Shown here piece by piece: positions 9,752 through 23,608 of a stretch of 64,000 nt of DNA; the first letter of the stretch is position 1, and each line of letters starts with the position of its first letter. A program made the position numbers and the translations under genes. The notes beneath the pieces were generated by a model, which was not told the DNA's origin, ran no database searches, and worked only from the letters and a program-made list of their open reading frames with translations. This stretch comes from Streptomyces wedmorensis (lineage in GTDB: Bacteria > Actinomycetota > Actinomycetes > Streptomycetales > Streptomycetaceae). The stretch is taken from NCBI RefSeq assembly GCF_000716445.1, contig NZ_JNWK01000013.1:81584-145583 (forward strand). Direction: 5' to 3'.

Positions 9752-11391
9752 GCCTGGTGTCCTTCGCTGGAGGCGGCGCCTGCGGTGACCGCCGGTAGTA
9801 CGGGGGTGTCCTGCGTCATGTGCCGCATCAGGACTTCCTGGGTGGCGTCCTCGCGGGCGACTTCGCCGGTCAGCCGGCCTGCGGCCATGGTGTAGACGCG
9901 GTCGCACATGCCGAGCAGTTCGGGCAGCTCGGAGGAGATGAGGAGAATCGCCTTGCCCTCGGCGGCGAGCCGGTCGATCACGGTGTAGATCTCGAACTTG
10001 GCTCCCACGTCGACTCCGCGGGTGGGCTCGTCGAGGATGAGGACGTCCGGCCCGGCGAGGATCCACTTGCTGAGAACGACCTTCTGCTGGTTGCCGCCGG
10101 AAAGGCGGCCTACCGGCTCGAGGACGTTCGGAGCCTTGATGTTCATGGTCCGCCGGTACCGTTCGGCCACCTTGCGCTCCTCATGCCCGTCGACGACGCC
10201 GCGGCGGGCGAGGGCGCCGAGGGACGCGAGCGAGATGTTCCGGCTCACGGAGTCCCCGAGGTTGAGCCCGTAGTGCTTGCGGTCCTCCGTGACGTACGCG
10301 ATGCCGTGGGCGACCGCCTCGGGGACCGTGCGTGTCCGTACCTCGCGGCCGTCCTTGAGCACGGTGCCCTGCTCGTAGTGGCCGTAGGAACGGCCGAAGA
10401 CGCTCATCGCGAGTTCGGTCCGGCCGGCACCCATGAGGCCCGCGACGCCGACGATCTCCCCGCGGCGGACCTGGAGCGAGACCCCGTCGACGGCCTTGCG
10501 GCCGCGGTCGAGGGGGTGACGTACGGTCCAGTCCCGGATCTCCAGGACAGGGTCGGCGTCGGCCGGGCCCTCGTACGGCGTGCGGTCGGGGAACCGGCTG
10601 TCGAGGTCCCGCCCCACCATGCCGCGGATGATGCGTTCCTCGGTGGTGGCGGGGTCCCTGACGTCGAGGGTCTCGATGGAGCGCCCGTCGCGCAGGATGG
10701 TGACGGAGTCGGCGATCTGGGCGATCTCGTTCAGCTTGTGCGAGATGATGATCGACGTGATGCCCTGGCTTTTCAACTCCCGCATCAGCCGCAGCAGTTT
10801 CGCGCTGTCCTCGTCGTTGAGCGCCGCGGTGGGCTCGTCGAGGATCAGCAGGCGGACGTTCTTCGCCAGCGCCTTCGCGATCTCCACGAGCTGCTGCTTG
10901 CCGACACCGATGTCGGCGACCCGTGTCTCGGGATGTTCGTCGAGCCCGACCCGCCTGAGCAGTTCGGAAGCACGGCGCAGCGCCTCGTGCCAGTCGATGA
11001 TCCCGCGCCGGGACGGCTCGTTGCCGAGGAAGACGTTCTCGGCGATCGACAGATAGGGAACGAGTGCGAGCTCCTGGTGGATGATGACGATGCCGCGCCG
11101 CTCGCTGGCCCTGATGTCCTTGAAACGGCACGGCTCGCCTTCGAAGAGGATCTCGCCCTCGTAGGTGCCGTGCGGGTGGACGCCGGACAGGACCTTCATG
11201 AGCGTCGACTTGCCGGCACCGTTCTCTCCGCACAGGGCGTGCACCTCGCCGCGCTCCACGGACAGGGTCACGTCGGACAGTGCTCTGACCCCGGGGAAGG
11301 TCTTCACGATGGACCGCATCTCGAGGACGGGGCCGGACGGGGACGAGACGGAGACGGGAACCTTGGGGGAGTCGGCCGGGGCGGGCGTCAT
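9748..11391 (-). CDS. gguA: CUT2 multiple-monosaccharide ABC ATPase (GguA/XylG-like)
   Basis: Duplicated ABC ATPase of 547 residues. The first module has Walker [10 protein letters not shown] and [12 protein letters not shown]. The second has the signature LSGGNQQKV and [11 protein letters not shown]. The ATG start at 11391 overlaps the binding-protein stop by 4 bases, and its own stop overlaps the permease start by 4, so the three genes are translationally coupled. The open frame continues far upstream only because the overlapping solute-binding gene has no stops in that frame. Confidence 0.95.
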   Translation of the reverse strand: MTPAPADSPKVPVSVSSPSGPVLEMRSIVKTFPGVRALSDVTLSVERGEVHALCGENGAGKSTLMKVLSGVHPHGTYEGEILFEGEPCRFKDIRASERRGIVIIHQELALVPYLSIAENVFLGNEPSRRGIIDWHEALRRASELLRRVGLDEHPETRVADIGVGKQQLVEIAKALAKNVRLLILDEPTAALNDEDSAKLLRLMRELKSQGITSIIISHKLNEIAQIADSVTILRDGRSIETLDVRDPATTEERIIRGMVGRDLDSRFPDRTPYEGPADADPVLEIRDWTVRHPLDRGRKAVDGVSLQVRRGEIVGVAGLMGAGRTELAMSVFGRSYGHYEQGTVLKDGREVRTRTVPEAVAHGIAYVTEDRKHYGLNLGDSVSRNISLASLGALARRGVVDGHEERKVAERYRRTMNIKAPNVLEPVGRLSGGNQQKVVLSKWILAGPDVLILDEPTRGVDVGAKFEIYTVIDRLAAEGKAILLISSELPELLGMCDRVYTMAAGRLTGEVAREDATQEVLMRHMTQDTPVLPAVTAGAASSEGHQA

Positions 11392-12497
11392 CGCAGTTCC
11401 TCGGCGTTGATGTAGCCCGAGTCGACCAGGACCTGCCGGTAGTTCGTCTTGTCGACGCTGACCGGATCGAGCAGGAAGGCCGGGACCACCTTCTTGCCGT
11501 TGTCGTAGGTGGCGTCGTCGTTGATCTCGGGCTTCTTGCCGGCGAGGACGGCGGTCACCATGTCTGCGGCGACCTGCGCGAGTGCGCGTGTGTCCTTGTA
11601 GACGGTCTGCGTCTGCTGGCCCGCGATGATCGACTTCACGGAGGCGACCTCCGCGTCCTGGCCGGTGACGACCGGCAGCGGCTTGGCGGCGCTCCCGTAG
11701 TCGTCGGACTTCAGGGCGGACAGGATGCCGATGGAGATGCCGTCGTAGGGGGAGAGCACGGCGTCGACCCGGGCGGTGGAGTACGAGGAGGTCAGCAGGT
11801 CGTCCATGCGCTTCTGCGCCGTCCCTCCGTCCCACCGCAACGTGGTGACCTGGTTGAGCTGGGTCTGCTGGGAGCGTACGACCAGCTGCTTCTTGTCGAG
11901 GTAGGGCTTCAGCACCTTCATGGCACCGTTGAAGAAGTACTTGGTGTTGTTGTCGTCGTTGGACCCGGCGAACAACTCGATGTTGAAGGGACCCTTCTTC
12001 GAGCCGGCCTTCAGCCCCAGCTTCTCGACGATGTACGTGGCCTGGAGCTCGCCGACCTTCTCGTTGTCGAAGGAGGCGTAGTAGTCGACGTGCGGGGAGC
12101 CCAGGATGAGCCGGTCGTAGGAGATGACCGGGATGTGGGCGTCGGCCGCCTGCTGCAGGACGTTGGACAGCGCCTCGCCGTTGATGGCGGCCACGACCAG
12201 GGCGTCGACGCCCTGAGTGATCATGTTCTCGATCTGGGCGACCTGCTGGTCGGGGTCGTCCTCGCCGTACTGCAGGGTCGTGGCGAAGCCGGCCTTCTTC
12301 AGACTTTCGGTCATGTTGCGGCCGTCGGCGATCCACCGCTCGGAGGATTTGGTGGGCATCGCGATGCCGATGGTGAGGTCCTTCGTGTCCTTCGACTCCT
12401 GGCTGCCGCCCTCGCTGTTCTGCCCGCAGGCTGTCAGGAGCAGGGCACAGCCGGTGGTCACGGCCAGGAGGGCGGATGCGGATCGGAACTTCTTCAT
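11388..12497 (-). CDS. chvE: CUT2 sugar-binding lipoprotein (ChvE-like)
   Basis: Sugar-binding lipoprotein of 369 residues with the lipobox LLTAC (Cys24). The mature protein has [17 protein letters not shown] and SYDRLI, which resemble the ChvE multiple-sugar receptor group whose ligands include arabinose, xylose, glucose and galactose. It is the first gene of the minus-strand importer operon. A TGTTAGCGCTCACA operator lies 137 bases upstream, shared with the divergent LacI-family regulator. I infer L-arabinose as an inducer or ligand from this context; ChvE-type proteins are not strictly specific. Confidence 0.93.
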   Translation of the reverse strand: MKKFRSASALLAVTTGCALLLTACGQNSEGGSQESKDTKDLTIGIAMPTKSSERWIADGRNMTESLKKAGFATTLQYGEDDPDQQVAQIENMITQGVDALVVAAINGEALSNVLQQAADAHIPVISYDRLILGSPHVDYYASFDNEKVGELQATYIVEKLGLKAGSKKGPFNIELFAGSNDDNNTKYFFNGAMKVLKPYLDKKQLVVRSQQTQLNQVTTLRWDGGTAQKRMDDLLTSSYSTARVDAVLSPYDGISIGILSALKSDDYGSAAKPLPVVTGQDAEVASVKSIIAGQQTQTVYKDTRALAQVAADMVTAVLAGKKPEINDDATYDNGKKVVPAFLLDPVSVDKTNYRQVLVDSGYINAEELR

Positions 12498-12634
12498 GGG
12501 TTACCTGGCAATCCCGTCGTCGAGTGCGGCTCCGGCCGAGGGACGGGTCCGGCGGCGGCGCGTGAGCTCGCACCACCGGGACGGCGCCGTTCCGGCTGGG
12601 TGGCCGGGGCGTCGGCGCCCCGGTCGAGGTTGAT

Positions 12635-12648
12635 TGTTAGCGCTCACA
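12635..12648. promoter_or_regulatory. AraR-type LacI operator between chvE and araR
   Basis: TGTTAGCGCTCACA, extended to TTGTTAGCGCTCACAA at 12634-12649. It lies in the 226-base divergent region and is positioned to control both the importer and the regulator itself. Confidence 0.85.
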
Positions 12649-12723
12649 ACAGCGTGATACAAGAGGCGCTAAGGTTTTTCTCGCATCGATGTACAGCCGT
12701 AAACACGGAGAAGGGAGGCGAAC

Positions 12724-13770
12724 GTGGCGAATCCCGCGGAAGACGTCCGCCCGCCGACGATGGCCGACGTCGCACGAGAGGCGGGGGTCTCCCACCAGAC
12801 CGTCTCCCGGGTGCTGAGCGATCACCCCAACGTGCGCGCGGCCACCCGGGAACAGGTCACCCTGGCCATCGAGCGGCTGGGCTACCGTCGCAACTCCGCC
12901 GCACGCGCCCTGGTGACGCGCCGTACGAGGACGCTGGGTGTCATCGCCGTCAACACCGCCCTGTACGGCCCTGCCAGCACCCTGACCGGCCTGGAGGAGG
13001 CGGCCCGGGAGCAGGGCTACCTCGTCTCGACCGTCAGTCTGCGCACCGGAGAGGGGCAGGGGCTCAAGGACGCCATCGACCACCTCGCGTCCTGGGGCGT
13101 GGAGGGCGTTGTCGCCATCACCCCGCAACGCTCGCACGTGCAGGCGCTCGCCGAGCTGGACGCACCCTTCCCCGTGGTCACCGTGGAGGGTGGACACCAG
13201 CTCGACCTGCCCGGCGTCTCCCTCGACCAGGAGCTCGGCGCCCGCATGGTCACGGAGCACCTGCTCGCCGCCGGGCACGGCAACGTCTGGCACGTGGCGG
13301 GTCCCGACGACTGGCTGGAGAGCGAGGCCCGCACCGCGGGATGGCGCACCGTCCTGGAGGAGGGCGGCATCCGCCCTCCGCGCGTACTGACGGGGGACTG
13401 GAGCCCGCTGTCCGGGTACCGGGCGGGACAGGAACTCGCGGGACTCGCCCTGGCCCGTCGCGGGGCGACACCGGTCACGGCCGTCTTCGTCGCCAACGAC
13501 CAGATGGCGCTCGGCGTCCTGCGGGCGCTGCGCGAGGGCGGGATCCGCACCCCCGGACAGGTCGCCGTCGCCGGCTTCGACGACATCCCGGAGGCCGAGT
13601 TCTTCCCTCCGCCGCTGACGACGGTCCGCCAGGACTTCGCCGCCATCGGGCGCCGGAGCATCGGGCTGCTGGTGGACCACATCGAGGGTCGCGCCCGGAA
13701 GGTCGAGCACCTCCTGGTGGAACCGCAGCTCATCATGCGTGCGAGCACGCGCCCCTCGAACGAATCCTGA
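12724..13770 (+). CDS. araR: LacI-family transcriptional repressor of the arabinose block (AraR-like)
   Basis: DNA-binding repressor of 348 residues. An N-terminal LacI helix-turn-helix (TMADVAREAGVSHQTVSRVL, about residues 13-32) is followed by a hinge and a type I periplasmic-binding-like effector domain. That domain includes FVANDQMALGVLRAL and VAGFDDIPEAEFFPPPLTTVRQD. The GTG start at 12724 follows GAGAAGGGAGG. It lies between the ChvE-type importer and araBAD, and the same palindrome flanks all of them, so it most likely represses these operons until arabinose or a derivative binds. The araR name is by role only: this is a LacI protein, unlike Bacillus AraR (GntR-type HTH) or E. coli AraC. 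Confidence 0.88.
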   Translation: MANPAEDVRPPTMADVAREAGVSHQTVSRVLSDHPNVRAATREQVTLAIERLGYRRNSAARALVTRRTRTLGVIAVNTALYGPASTLTGLEEAAREQGYLVSTVSLRTGEGQGLKDAIDHLASWGVEGVVAITPQRSHVQALAELDAPFPVVTVEGGHQLDLPGVSLDQELGARMVTEHLLAAGHGNVWHVAGPDDWLESEARTAGWRTVLEEGGIRPPRVLTGDWSPLSGYRAGQELAGLALARRGATPVTAVFVANDQMALGVLRALREGGIRTPGQVAVAGFDDIPEAEFFPPPLTTVRQDFAAIGRRSIGLLVDHIEGRARKVEHLLVEPQLIMRASTRPSNES

Positions 13771-13835
13771 CGCGGGGGGCCGGGCTCTCCCACCACCTCC
13801 TGGCGGCCGGACTGGAGGCCGGTGACAGGTCTCCA

Positions 13836-13862
13836 GTCTGCTGTGTCTGCTGTGTCTGCTGT
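13836..13862. repeat. Tandem repeat, three copies of GTCTGCTGT
   Basis: Perfect 9-base unit repeated three times just downstream of araR. It is a simple slippage-type repeat with no evident function. Confidence 0.8.
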
Positions 13863-14009
13863 CTGGGGCCTGCCGTCTGATGTCCGGCGTCCGGCGGCGC
13901 ACGCGCGTCGGTCCGCCCGCGCAAGCGCTCCGTCGACCGTTCCGTCCGCTCGGCCCTACCGCCTCCCGGCAGGCCGGGCGCGACGCCGGGGTTGCCCCCG
14001 GGACGGTAG

Positions 14010-14021
14010 GTGAGCGCTCAC
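14010..14021. promoter_or_regulatory. Palindromic operator upstream of araB (GTGAGCGCTCAC)
   Basis: Perfect 12-base palindrome GTGAGCGCTCAC, built from the same GAGCGCTC core as the other arabinose operators. It lies about 75 bases upstream of a second site before araB. Confidence 0.75.
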
Positions 14022-14084
14022 TTCAGAGGCCCTTCTTCTTGCCGAATGTTCGACAGAACTGCACGCAGCTCTTGCCCAGTCAAT

Positions 14085-14098
14085 TGTGAGCGTTAACA
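14085..14098. promoter_or_regulatory. AraR-type LacI operator upstream of araB (TGTGAGCGTTAACA)
   Basis: Reverse-oriented version of the site at 2254, ending about 46 bases before the araB start and well placed to block RNA polymerase. The extended form TTGTGAGCGTTAACAA occupies 14084-14099. Confidence 0.82.
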
Positions 14099-14144
14099 AT
14101 CAGGGTGCTCCTCTGGCCCTGTTCATGACGAGAGAGACCGCATC

Positions 14145-15851
14145 GTGACCACACACGCCCTTTCCGGCCCCGCAGCCCCTCACCAGTCCGAGGCATGCAC
14201 CATCGGAGTCGACTTCGGCACCCTCTCCGGGCGCGCCGTCGTGGTCAGGGTCCGGGACGGCGCAGAACTCGGTTCGTCGGTCCACGAGTACCGCCACGCA
14301 GTCATCGAAGACCACCTTCCCTCCACCGGCGCCCCCCTGCCCCCCGACTGGGCCCTGCAACACCCCGAGGACTGGCGCGACGTCCTGCGTACCGCTGTTC
14401 CGGCGGCGCTCGCCGACGCCGGAGTCGACCCGGCCCGCGTCATCGGCATCGCCACCGACTTCACCGCGTGCACGGTCCTGCCGACCGCCCAGGACGGCAC
14501 TCCGCTCGCCCTGACGCCCGAGTGGGCCGACCGCCCGCACGCCTGGCCCAAACTATGGAAGCACCACGCGGCCCAGGCCCATGCCGACCGCATCAACGCC
14601 CTCGCTCACGCACGCGGCGAGAAGTGGATCGCACGGTACGGCGGCAAGATCTCCTCCGAGTGGCAGTACGCCAAGGCCCTGCAGGTCCTGGAAGAGGACC
14701 CGGCCGTCTACGCCGCCTGCGCCCGCTGGATCGAGGCGGCCGACTGGATCGTCTGGCAGCTGACCGGAACCGAGTCCCGCAACACCTGCACCGCCGGCTA
14801 CAAGGGCATCCACCAGGACGGGACCTACCCCTCGCCCGACTTCCTCGCCGGACTCCACCCGGACTTCGCCGACTTCCCCGCCACCCGCCTGGAGCACCCC
14901 CTCTCCCCGCTGGGCTCCCGCGTCGGCACCCTGAGCAGCCGGGCCGCACACTGGACCGGTCTCCCCGAGGGTATCGCCGTCGCGGCGGGCAACGTCGACG
15001 CCCACGTCGCCGCACCCGCGGCGGGCGCCGTGGAGAACGGCCGGATGCTCGCCATCATGGGCACCTCCACCTGCCACGTACTCAACGGCGCCACCCTCGC
15101 CGAGGTCCCCGGCATCTGCGGGGTCGTCGACGGCGGCATCGTCGAGGGTGCCTACGGTTACGAGGCCGGCCAGAGCGCGGTCGGCGACATCTTCGCCTGG
15201 TGGCTCCGCCAGGGCGTCCCGGACCACTACCGCGCCGAGGCCGAGGCAGCGGGCGAGGACCTCCACCGACTCCTGACCCGCAAAGCCGCCGACCAGCCGG
15301 TCGGCGCGCACGGCCTGGTGGCCCTGGACTGGATGAACGGCAACCGTTCCACCCTGGTCGACCACCACCTCTCCGGAGTCATCGCCGGCCTCACCCTCGA
15401 CACCCGGCCCGAGGACGTCTACCGGGCCCTGCTCGAATCCACCGCCTACGGCACCCGGATGATCGTCGAGACCTTCGAGGGCGGCGGGATCCCCGTCGAG
15501 GAGTTCATCGTCACCGGAGGGCTGAGGAAGAACGCGCTGCTCATGCAGATCTACGCCGACGTGCTCCGCCGCCCAGTGTCCGTCGGCACCTCCGAGCAGG
15601 GTCCGGCGCTCGGCTCGGCCATCCACGCCGCCGTCGCCGCGGGCGCCTACCCCGACGTCCGTTCCGCCGCTTCCGTGATGGGCAGCGTCCAGCGCCACGC
15701 GTACGTGCCAGACCCCGCACGGGCGGACGCCTACGACGCGCTGTTCGACGAGTACCGCGCCCTGCACGACCACTTCGGTACCGGAGCGGACCTCCTCCTG
15801 CACCGCCTGCGACGGATCCGCAACACCGCACGCCTCGTCACCACCGGCTGA
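14145..15851 (+). CDS. araB: L-ribulokinase
   Basis: FGGY-family carbohydrate kinase of 568 residues that phosphorylates L-ribulose to L-ribulose 5-phosphate. The N-terminal nucleotide-binding segment [14 protein letters not shown], the substrate-domain motifs [11 protein letters not shown] and MGTSTCHV, and the C-terminal [23 protein letters not shown] region are typical of AraB. The GTG start at 14145 agrees with family length (about 560). It is the first gene of araB-araA-araD, with a 74-base gap to araA. Two operators upstream suggest repression in the absence of arabinose. Confidence 0.97.
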   Translation: MTTHALSGPAAPHQSEACTIGVDFGTLSGRAVVVRVRDGAELGSSVHEYRHAVIEDHLPSTGAPLPPDWALQHPEDWRDVLRTAVPAALADAGVDPARVIGIATDFTACTVLPTAQDGTPLALTPEWADRPHAWPKLWKHHAAQAHADRINALAHARGEKWIARYGGKISSEWQYAKALQVLEEDPAVYAACARWIEAADWIVWQLTGTESRNTCTAGYKGIHQDGTYPSPDFLAGLHPDFADFPATRLEHPLSPLGSRVGTLSSRAAHWTGLPEGIAVAAGNVDAHVAAPAAGAVENGRMLAIMGTSTCHVLNGATLAEVPGICGVVDGGIVEGAYGYEAGQSAVGDIFAWWLRQGVPDHYRAEAEAAGEDLHRLLTRKAADQPVGAHGLVALDWMNGNRSTLVDHHLSGVIAGLTLDTRPEDVYRALLESTAYGTRMIVETFEGGGIPVEEFIVTGGLRKNALLMQIYADVLRRPVSVGTSEQGPALGSAIHAAVAAGAYPDVRSAASVMGSVQRHAYVPDPARADAYDALFDEYRALHDHFGTGADLLLHRLRRIRNTARLVTTG

Positions 15852-15925
15852 CCGGGGCGCCTCTTCGCCCCGGCCTCCAGCGGCCCGACCTCTCCGCCCC
15901 AGCACCTCCGAGGAGCACACCCGAC

Positions 15926-17434
15926 ATGACGCTCGCCCAGCCCGACCGCGAGATCTGGTTTCTCACCGGAAGCCAGGCCCTCTACGGCGACGACACCCTG
16001 GCTCAGGTCGCCGACCAGTCCCGCGCCATCTGCGACACCCTCGCCGGGCAGCCCCGGATGACCGTCCGCCTGGTGTGGAAGCCGGTCCTCACCGACGCGG
16101 CCGCCATCCGCGCGATCTGCCTGGAGGCCAACGCCGACGACCGCTGCATCGGCCTTATCGCCTGGATGCACACCTTCTCCCCGGCCAAGATGTGGATCGC
16201 CGGCCTCGACGCCCTGAGCAAGCCCCTGCTCCACCTGCACACCCAGGCCAACCGCCAACTGCCCTGGTCCACCATCGACATGGACTTCATGAACCTGAAC
16301 CAGGCCGCCCACGGTGACCGCGAGTTCGGCTTCGTCCAGACCCGCCTCGGTGTCCCGCGCAAGACCGTGGCGGGCCACGTCTCCACCCCCGAGGTCGTCG
16401 ACCGCATCGCCGGTTGGGCCCGCGCCGCCGTCGGCCGCTCCGAACTCACCACCCTCAAGCTCGCCAGGTTCGGCGACAACATGCGCGACGTCGCCGTCAC
16501 CGAGGGCGACAAGGTCGAGGCCCAGCTGCGGTTCGGCGTCTCGGTCAACACCTACGGCGTCAACGACCTCGTCGCCGCCGTCGACGCCGCCCCCGACGAC
16601 ACCGTCACCGCCCTCGTCAAGGAGTACGAGGACCTCTACGCCCTCGCGCCCGAGCTGCGGCCCGGCGGCGAGCGCCACGAATCCCTGCGCTACGCCGCCC
16701 GCATCGAAGCCGGCCTGCGCGCCTTCCTCACGGAAGGCGGCTTCCGCGCCTTCACCACCAACTTCGAGGACCTCGGCGGCCTGCGCCAGCTGCCCGGCCT
16801 CGCCGTGCAGCGCCTGATGGCGGACGGCTACGGATTCGGCGGCGAAGGGGACTGGAAGACCTCCACCCTGCTGCGCGCGCTGAAGGCGATGGCCCACGGC
16901 CTGCCCGGCGGCACCTCCTTCATGGAGGACTACACCTACGACCTCACACCAGGCCAGGAACTCATCCTCGGCGCCCACATGCTGGAGGTCTGCCCCTCGA
17001 TCACGACGGCCAGGCCCGCCTGCGAGATCCACCCGCTCGGCATCGGCGGACGCGAGGACCCGGTCCGACTCGTCTTCGACGCCGACCCCGGTCCGGCCGT
17101 CGTCGTCGGCCTCGCGGACATGGGCGACCGGTTCCGTCTCGTCGCCAACCACATCGACGTCGTCGCCCCGCCCGAGCCGCTGCCCCAGCTGCCCGTCGCC
17201 CGCGCCGTCTGGCGGCCCCGCCCCGACCTCCGTACCTCCACCGAGGCCTGGCTGACGGCCGGAGCCCCGCACCACACCGTCCTGACCACCGCCCTCGGAG
17301 GCGAGGAGCTCGACGACCTCGCCGAGATGCTGCGGACCGAACTCGCCGTCATCGACGAGGACACGACCGTACGGCGCTTCACGCGCGAGCTGCGCTGGAA
17401 CCAGGCCTACCACCGTCTGGCACAGAGCCTGTGA
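15926..17434 (+). CDS. araA: L-arabinose isomerase
   Basis: Cytosolic metal-dependent isomerase of 502 residues converting L-arabinose to L-ribulose. The N-terminal [17 protein letters not shown], the [12 protein letters not shown] motif and the [12 protein letters not shown] region match AraA. The length equals the family norm (about 500). The ATG at 15926 has GAGGAG about 10 bases upstream. It feeds AraB and AraD; together they convert arabinose to D-xylulose 5-phosphate for the pentose phosphate pathway. Confidence 0.98.
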   Translation: MTLAQPDREIWFLTGSQALYGDDTLAQVADQSRAICDTLAGQPRMTVRLVWKPVLTDAAAIRAICLEANADDRCIGLIAWMHTFSPAKMWIAGLDALSKPLLHLHTQANRQLPWSTIDMDFMNLNQAAHGDREFGFVQTRLGVPRKTVAGHVSTPEVVDRIAGWARAAVGRSELTTLKLARFGDNMRDVAVTEGDKVEAQLRFGVSVNTYGVNDLVAAVDAAPDDTVTALVKEYEDLYALAPELRPGGERHESLRYAARIEAGLRAFLTEGGFRAFTTNFEDLGGLRQLPGLAVQRLMADGYGFGGEGDWKTSTLLRALKAMAHGLPGGTSFMEDYTYDLTPGQELILGAHMLEVCPSITTARPACEIHPLGIGGREDPVRLVFDADPGPAVVVGLADMGDRFRLVANHIDVVAPPEPLPQLPVARAVWRPRPDLRTSTEAWLTAGAPHHTVLTTALGGEELDDLAEMLRTELAVIDEDTTVRRFTRELRWNQAYHRLAQSL

Positions 17435-17472
17435 ACGCCTCCGCCTCCACCCCGACCAGGACGGAGTCCTCC

Positions 17473-18186
17473 GTGAGCACCACCGTTTCCGAGGAGCTGC
17501 GCCGCGAGGTGCTGGAGGCCAACCTCCGCATCCCCCGGGCCGGTCTGGCCACCCTCACCTGGGGCAACGTGAGCGGAGTGGACCGACAAGCCGGCGTCTT
17601 CGTCATCAAGCCCTCGGGTGTGGCCTACGACGTGCTGAGCGAGGAGGACCTGGTCGTCGTCTCCCTGTCCGACGGAAGCGTCGTGGAGGGCCACCTGCGA
17701 CCGTCCACCGACACAGAGACGCACCGGAGCCTCTACCTGGCCTTCCCCTCCATCGGAGGCGTGACCCACACGCACTCCACCCATGCCGTCGCCTTCGCCC
17801 AGGCCCGGCGCGCGATACCGGTGCTCGGCACGACCCACGCGGACACCTTCAACGGGCCCGTCCCCGTCACCGCGGCCCTCACCCCCGAGCAGTGCGCCAA
17901 GGACTACGAGTACAACACCGGCCAGGTCATCGTGGACCTGCTGGGCCGTGACGACACCCGGGCCAGGGAGGTCCCCGGCGCCCTCGTCGCCCACCACGGC
18001 CCCTTCACCTGGGGCGAGGACGCCACCGCGTCCCTGGAGCACGCCATCGTCTGCGAGGCGGTGGCCGAGATGGCGCTCCACACCATCGCCCTGGGCACGG
18101 TCGAACCCCCGCAGCACGTCCTGGACCGCCACTTCACCCGCAAGCACGGCCCGGATGCGTACTACGGCAACCGTCCCTCCCTCTGA
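17473..18186 (+). CDS. araD: L-ribulose-5-phosphate 4-epimerase
   Basis: Class II aldolase-fold epimerase of 237 residues making D-xylulose 5-phosphate. Motifs are TWGNVSGVDR, FVIKPSGVAYD, the metal-binding histidines in THTHSTHAVAFAQA, GTTHADTFNGPVP and HHGPFTWG. I chose the GTG at 17473 because GGACGGAG lies about 6 bases upstream and 237 residues matches AraD. An alternative GTG at 17431 overlaps the araA stop and would add 14 residues but lacks a ribosome site. It is the last gene of araBAD. Confidence 0.96.
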   Translation: MSTTVSEELRREVLEANLRIPRAGLATLTWGNVSGVDRQAGVFVIKPSGVAYDVLSEEDLVVVSLSDGSVVEGHLRPSTDTETHRSLYLAFPSIGGVTHTHSTHAVAFAQARRAIPVLGTTHADTFNGPVPVTAALTPEQCAKDYEYNTGQVIVDLLGRDDTRAREVPGALVAHHGPFTWGEDATASLEHAIVCEAVAEMALHTIALGTVEPPQHVLDRHFTRKHGPDAYYGNRPSL

Positions 18187-18195
18187 CACGCCGAA

Positions 18196-18224
18196 AGGGG
18201 AGCCAGGATCATCCTGGCTCCCCT
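18196..18224. terminator. Bidirectional terminator after araD and the GH10 xylanase gene
   Basis: Perfect 14-bp arms (18196-18209 and 18211-18224, AGGGGAGCCAGGAT and its complement) lie between the convergent araD and GH10 genes. Confidence 0.85.
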
Positions 18225-18241
18225 CCGTCGGCGGTGTGGGA

Positions 18242-21379
<3,138 letters not shown>

Positions 21380-21383
<4 letters not shown>

Positions 21384-23599
21384 GGTACGGGGACGATCTC
21401 GACCGGCACGGACAGCACGCGGTCGGCCCCGGGGTGACGCACGGGACCGCGCAGGGTGAAGGAGCCCCGGAGCGGAAGATCGCCGCTGGACCGTCCGACG
21501 GCCACACCGATCTCCCCGGGTTCCACCCGCCTCCGCAGGTCGATCCCGGTGAAGGAGGTCCGGTCGGCATGGACGGAGAAGGTGATCCGGGCGGCCGCGC
21601 CCGGCTCCAGCTCGACCCTGCCGAACCCGGCGAGCCACTTCTCCGGCCGGACGACGGTCGCCTCGGGATCGGAGAGGTACAGCTGCACCACCTCCGTCCC
21701 GGCGACCTCGCCGACGTTCCGCACGGTCACCGAGACGGAGACGGCTCCGTCCGTCGCGGCGGCGGGATCCACGGAGAGGTCCGAGCAGGTGAAGCCGGTC
21801 CAGCTCAGCCCGTGGCCGAAGGGGAACAGCGGGGTCGGGTCCACCGAGCTCCAGTCGGTGGGCCCGCCGAGCCGCGAGCGCAGATACGTGCCGGGCTGGC
21901 CGCCGGCCTGGCGGGGGATGGAGACCGGCAGCCGCCCGGACGGCTCCGCGGCGCCGCTGATGATCCGGGCCAGCGCCGTCCCGCCCTCCTCGCCGGGGAA
22001 GAAGGCCTGCACCACGGCCGACGCGCGCTCCGCGAGCGAGCCGAGCGCGTACGGCCGTCCGGAGACGAGGACCAGGACGGTCGGCACCCCGGAGTCCAGG
22101 ACGGCGGAGGCGAGCGCGGCCTGGTCGCCGGGCAGGTCGAGGGTCTCGGCGTCGCAGCCCTCCCCGGAGGTGCCCCGGCCGAACATGCCGGCCCGGTCCC
22201 CGAGGACGAGGACGTTCACGTCCGGCTCGTCCGCGGTGACCGTGAACCCGGCGGCGGCGAGTGCCTCGCCGAGCGTCGGTATCTCCACCCCGGGGGCCCC
22301 GGGCAGTGCGACATGGTTGGGGAAGGAGTAGCAGCCGAGGAAGGAGTGGGGGTCGTCGGCGTACGGCCCGCTGACGGAGACCCGGCACGGCCGCAGCGGC
22401 AGGATGCCGTCGTTGGCGAGCAGCACCGTGGACCGCTCGGCGATCAGCCGGGCCAGCTCCCGGTTCTCCGGCGGGTCGAGGTCGACCGGCTCGGGCTTGA
22501 CGGGCTCCCAGTCGGGGTCGAGCAGGCCGAGTTCGGCCTTCTGCAGCAGGACCCGCTCCGCGGCCCGGTCGATGAGCTCCTCCCGTACCGCTCCTGCCCG
22601 TACGAGTGCGGTCAGCGGTTCGGCGTAGCAGCGGGCGGTCGGCAGCTCGACGTCGATCCCGGCGGTCAGCGCCAGCGCGCCGGCCTCGCCGCGCGAGCCG
22701 GTGACGCCGTGCCGGGTCTCCAGGAAGGAGACGGCGTAGTAGTCGGCGACGACCACCCCGCCGAAACCGAGCTCGCCCCGGAGCAGTTCGGTCAGCAGCC
22801 GCTCGTCGGCGGCGACCGGGACACCGTCCACGTCGGTGTAGCTGTTCATCACCGACCGGGCGCCCCCCTCGCGCAGCGCCCGGACGAAGGGCTCGACCAG
22901 CACGTCGGCGAACTCGCGCGGCCCCGAGGGCACGGGGGCCATGTTCCGGCCGCCGCGCGAGGCCGAGTACCCGGCGAAGTGCTTGAGCGTCGCCACGATC
23001 CCGGTGCCTTCCAGGCCCTGCACATAGGCGGTGCCGATCGCCCCGACGAGATAGGGGTCCTCGGCGATGCACTCCTCGGTCCTGCCCCACCGGTAGTCCC
23101 GGACCACGTCCAGCACCGGGGCAAGTCCCTGGTGGACGCCGACCCGTCGCATGTCGGTGCCGATGGCGGCGGCCATCCGGCGCACGAGACCGGGGTCGAA
23201 GGACGCGCCCCAGGCGAGCGGCCCGGGGAAGACCGTCGCCCCGAACGTCATGAAACCGGTCAGGCACTCCTCGTGCGCGACCGCCGGGATCCCGAACCGG
23301 CCGGACTCCGTCACCTGCCGCTGGAGCGCGGCGAGCCGCTCCATCCCGGCCTCGGCGGTGATCGGCGCGGTGCCGTACACCCGGGTCAACTGGCCGAGCC
23401 CGTGGGGGATGACGTCGTCGAAACCGGGCGCGGGCTCGCCGGAATCGTCCTCCATCGGCGCGACGGGTGCTCCCGGATTCGAGGGCAGCGCCCAGAAGCC
23501 GGCGAGCTGCCCCGCCTTCTCCTCCACCGTCATCCGTCTCAGGAGATCGGCGACGCGCTCGGACGCGGGCAGGAGGGGGTCACGCCAGGACTCGGTCAA
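21380..23599 (-). CDS. bxlA: GH3 beta-xylosidase/beta-glucosidase, cytosolic (BxlA-like)
   Basis: Glycoside hydrolase family 3 enzyme of 739 residues without a signal peptide, removing xylose from the non-reducing end of xylo-oligosaccharides. The N-terminal barrel includes GIPAVAHEECLTGF, LKHFAGYSASRGG and VVVADYYAV, whose Asp is the expected nucleophile. A second alpha/beta domain and a fibronectin-III-like C-terminal domain (VTVRNVGEVAGTEVVQLY) follow. It lies 9 bases downstream of bxlR and overlaps GH43. The gene order matches the bxl locus of Streptomyces thermoviolaceus in spirit, where bxlA is a GH3 xylosidase. Confidence 0.93.
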
Positions 23600-23608
23600 G
23601 GGGTTCTC

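Larger units (their letters stand above)
13771..14144. promoter_or_regulatory. Intergenic region and araB promoter
   Basis: A 374-base gene-free region. Short arms ACTGGAG (13811-13817) and CTCCAGT (13831-13837) could form a weak hairpin after araR. Three tandem copies of a 9-base unit follow at 13836-13862. Two operators (14010 and 14085) precede araB. Promoter hexamers cannot be assigned with confidence. Confidence 0.5.

Noticed and set aside
9748-12576. 942-codon frame joining ATPase and upstream sequence
   Set aside because: The first 395 codons are an antisense-like frame over the ChvE-like gene. Domain content begins at 11391 with an overlapping ATG.
13836-13862. Short tandem repeat considered as a regulatory array
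   Set aside because: A 9-base slippage repeat without symmetry and far from a start codon.
14195-17434. 1079-codon frame across araB and araA
   Set aside because: Only the part after 15926 is araA; the rest is a shadow frame of araB rich in Arg and Pro.
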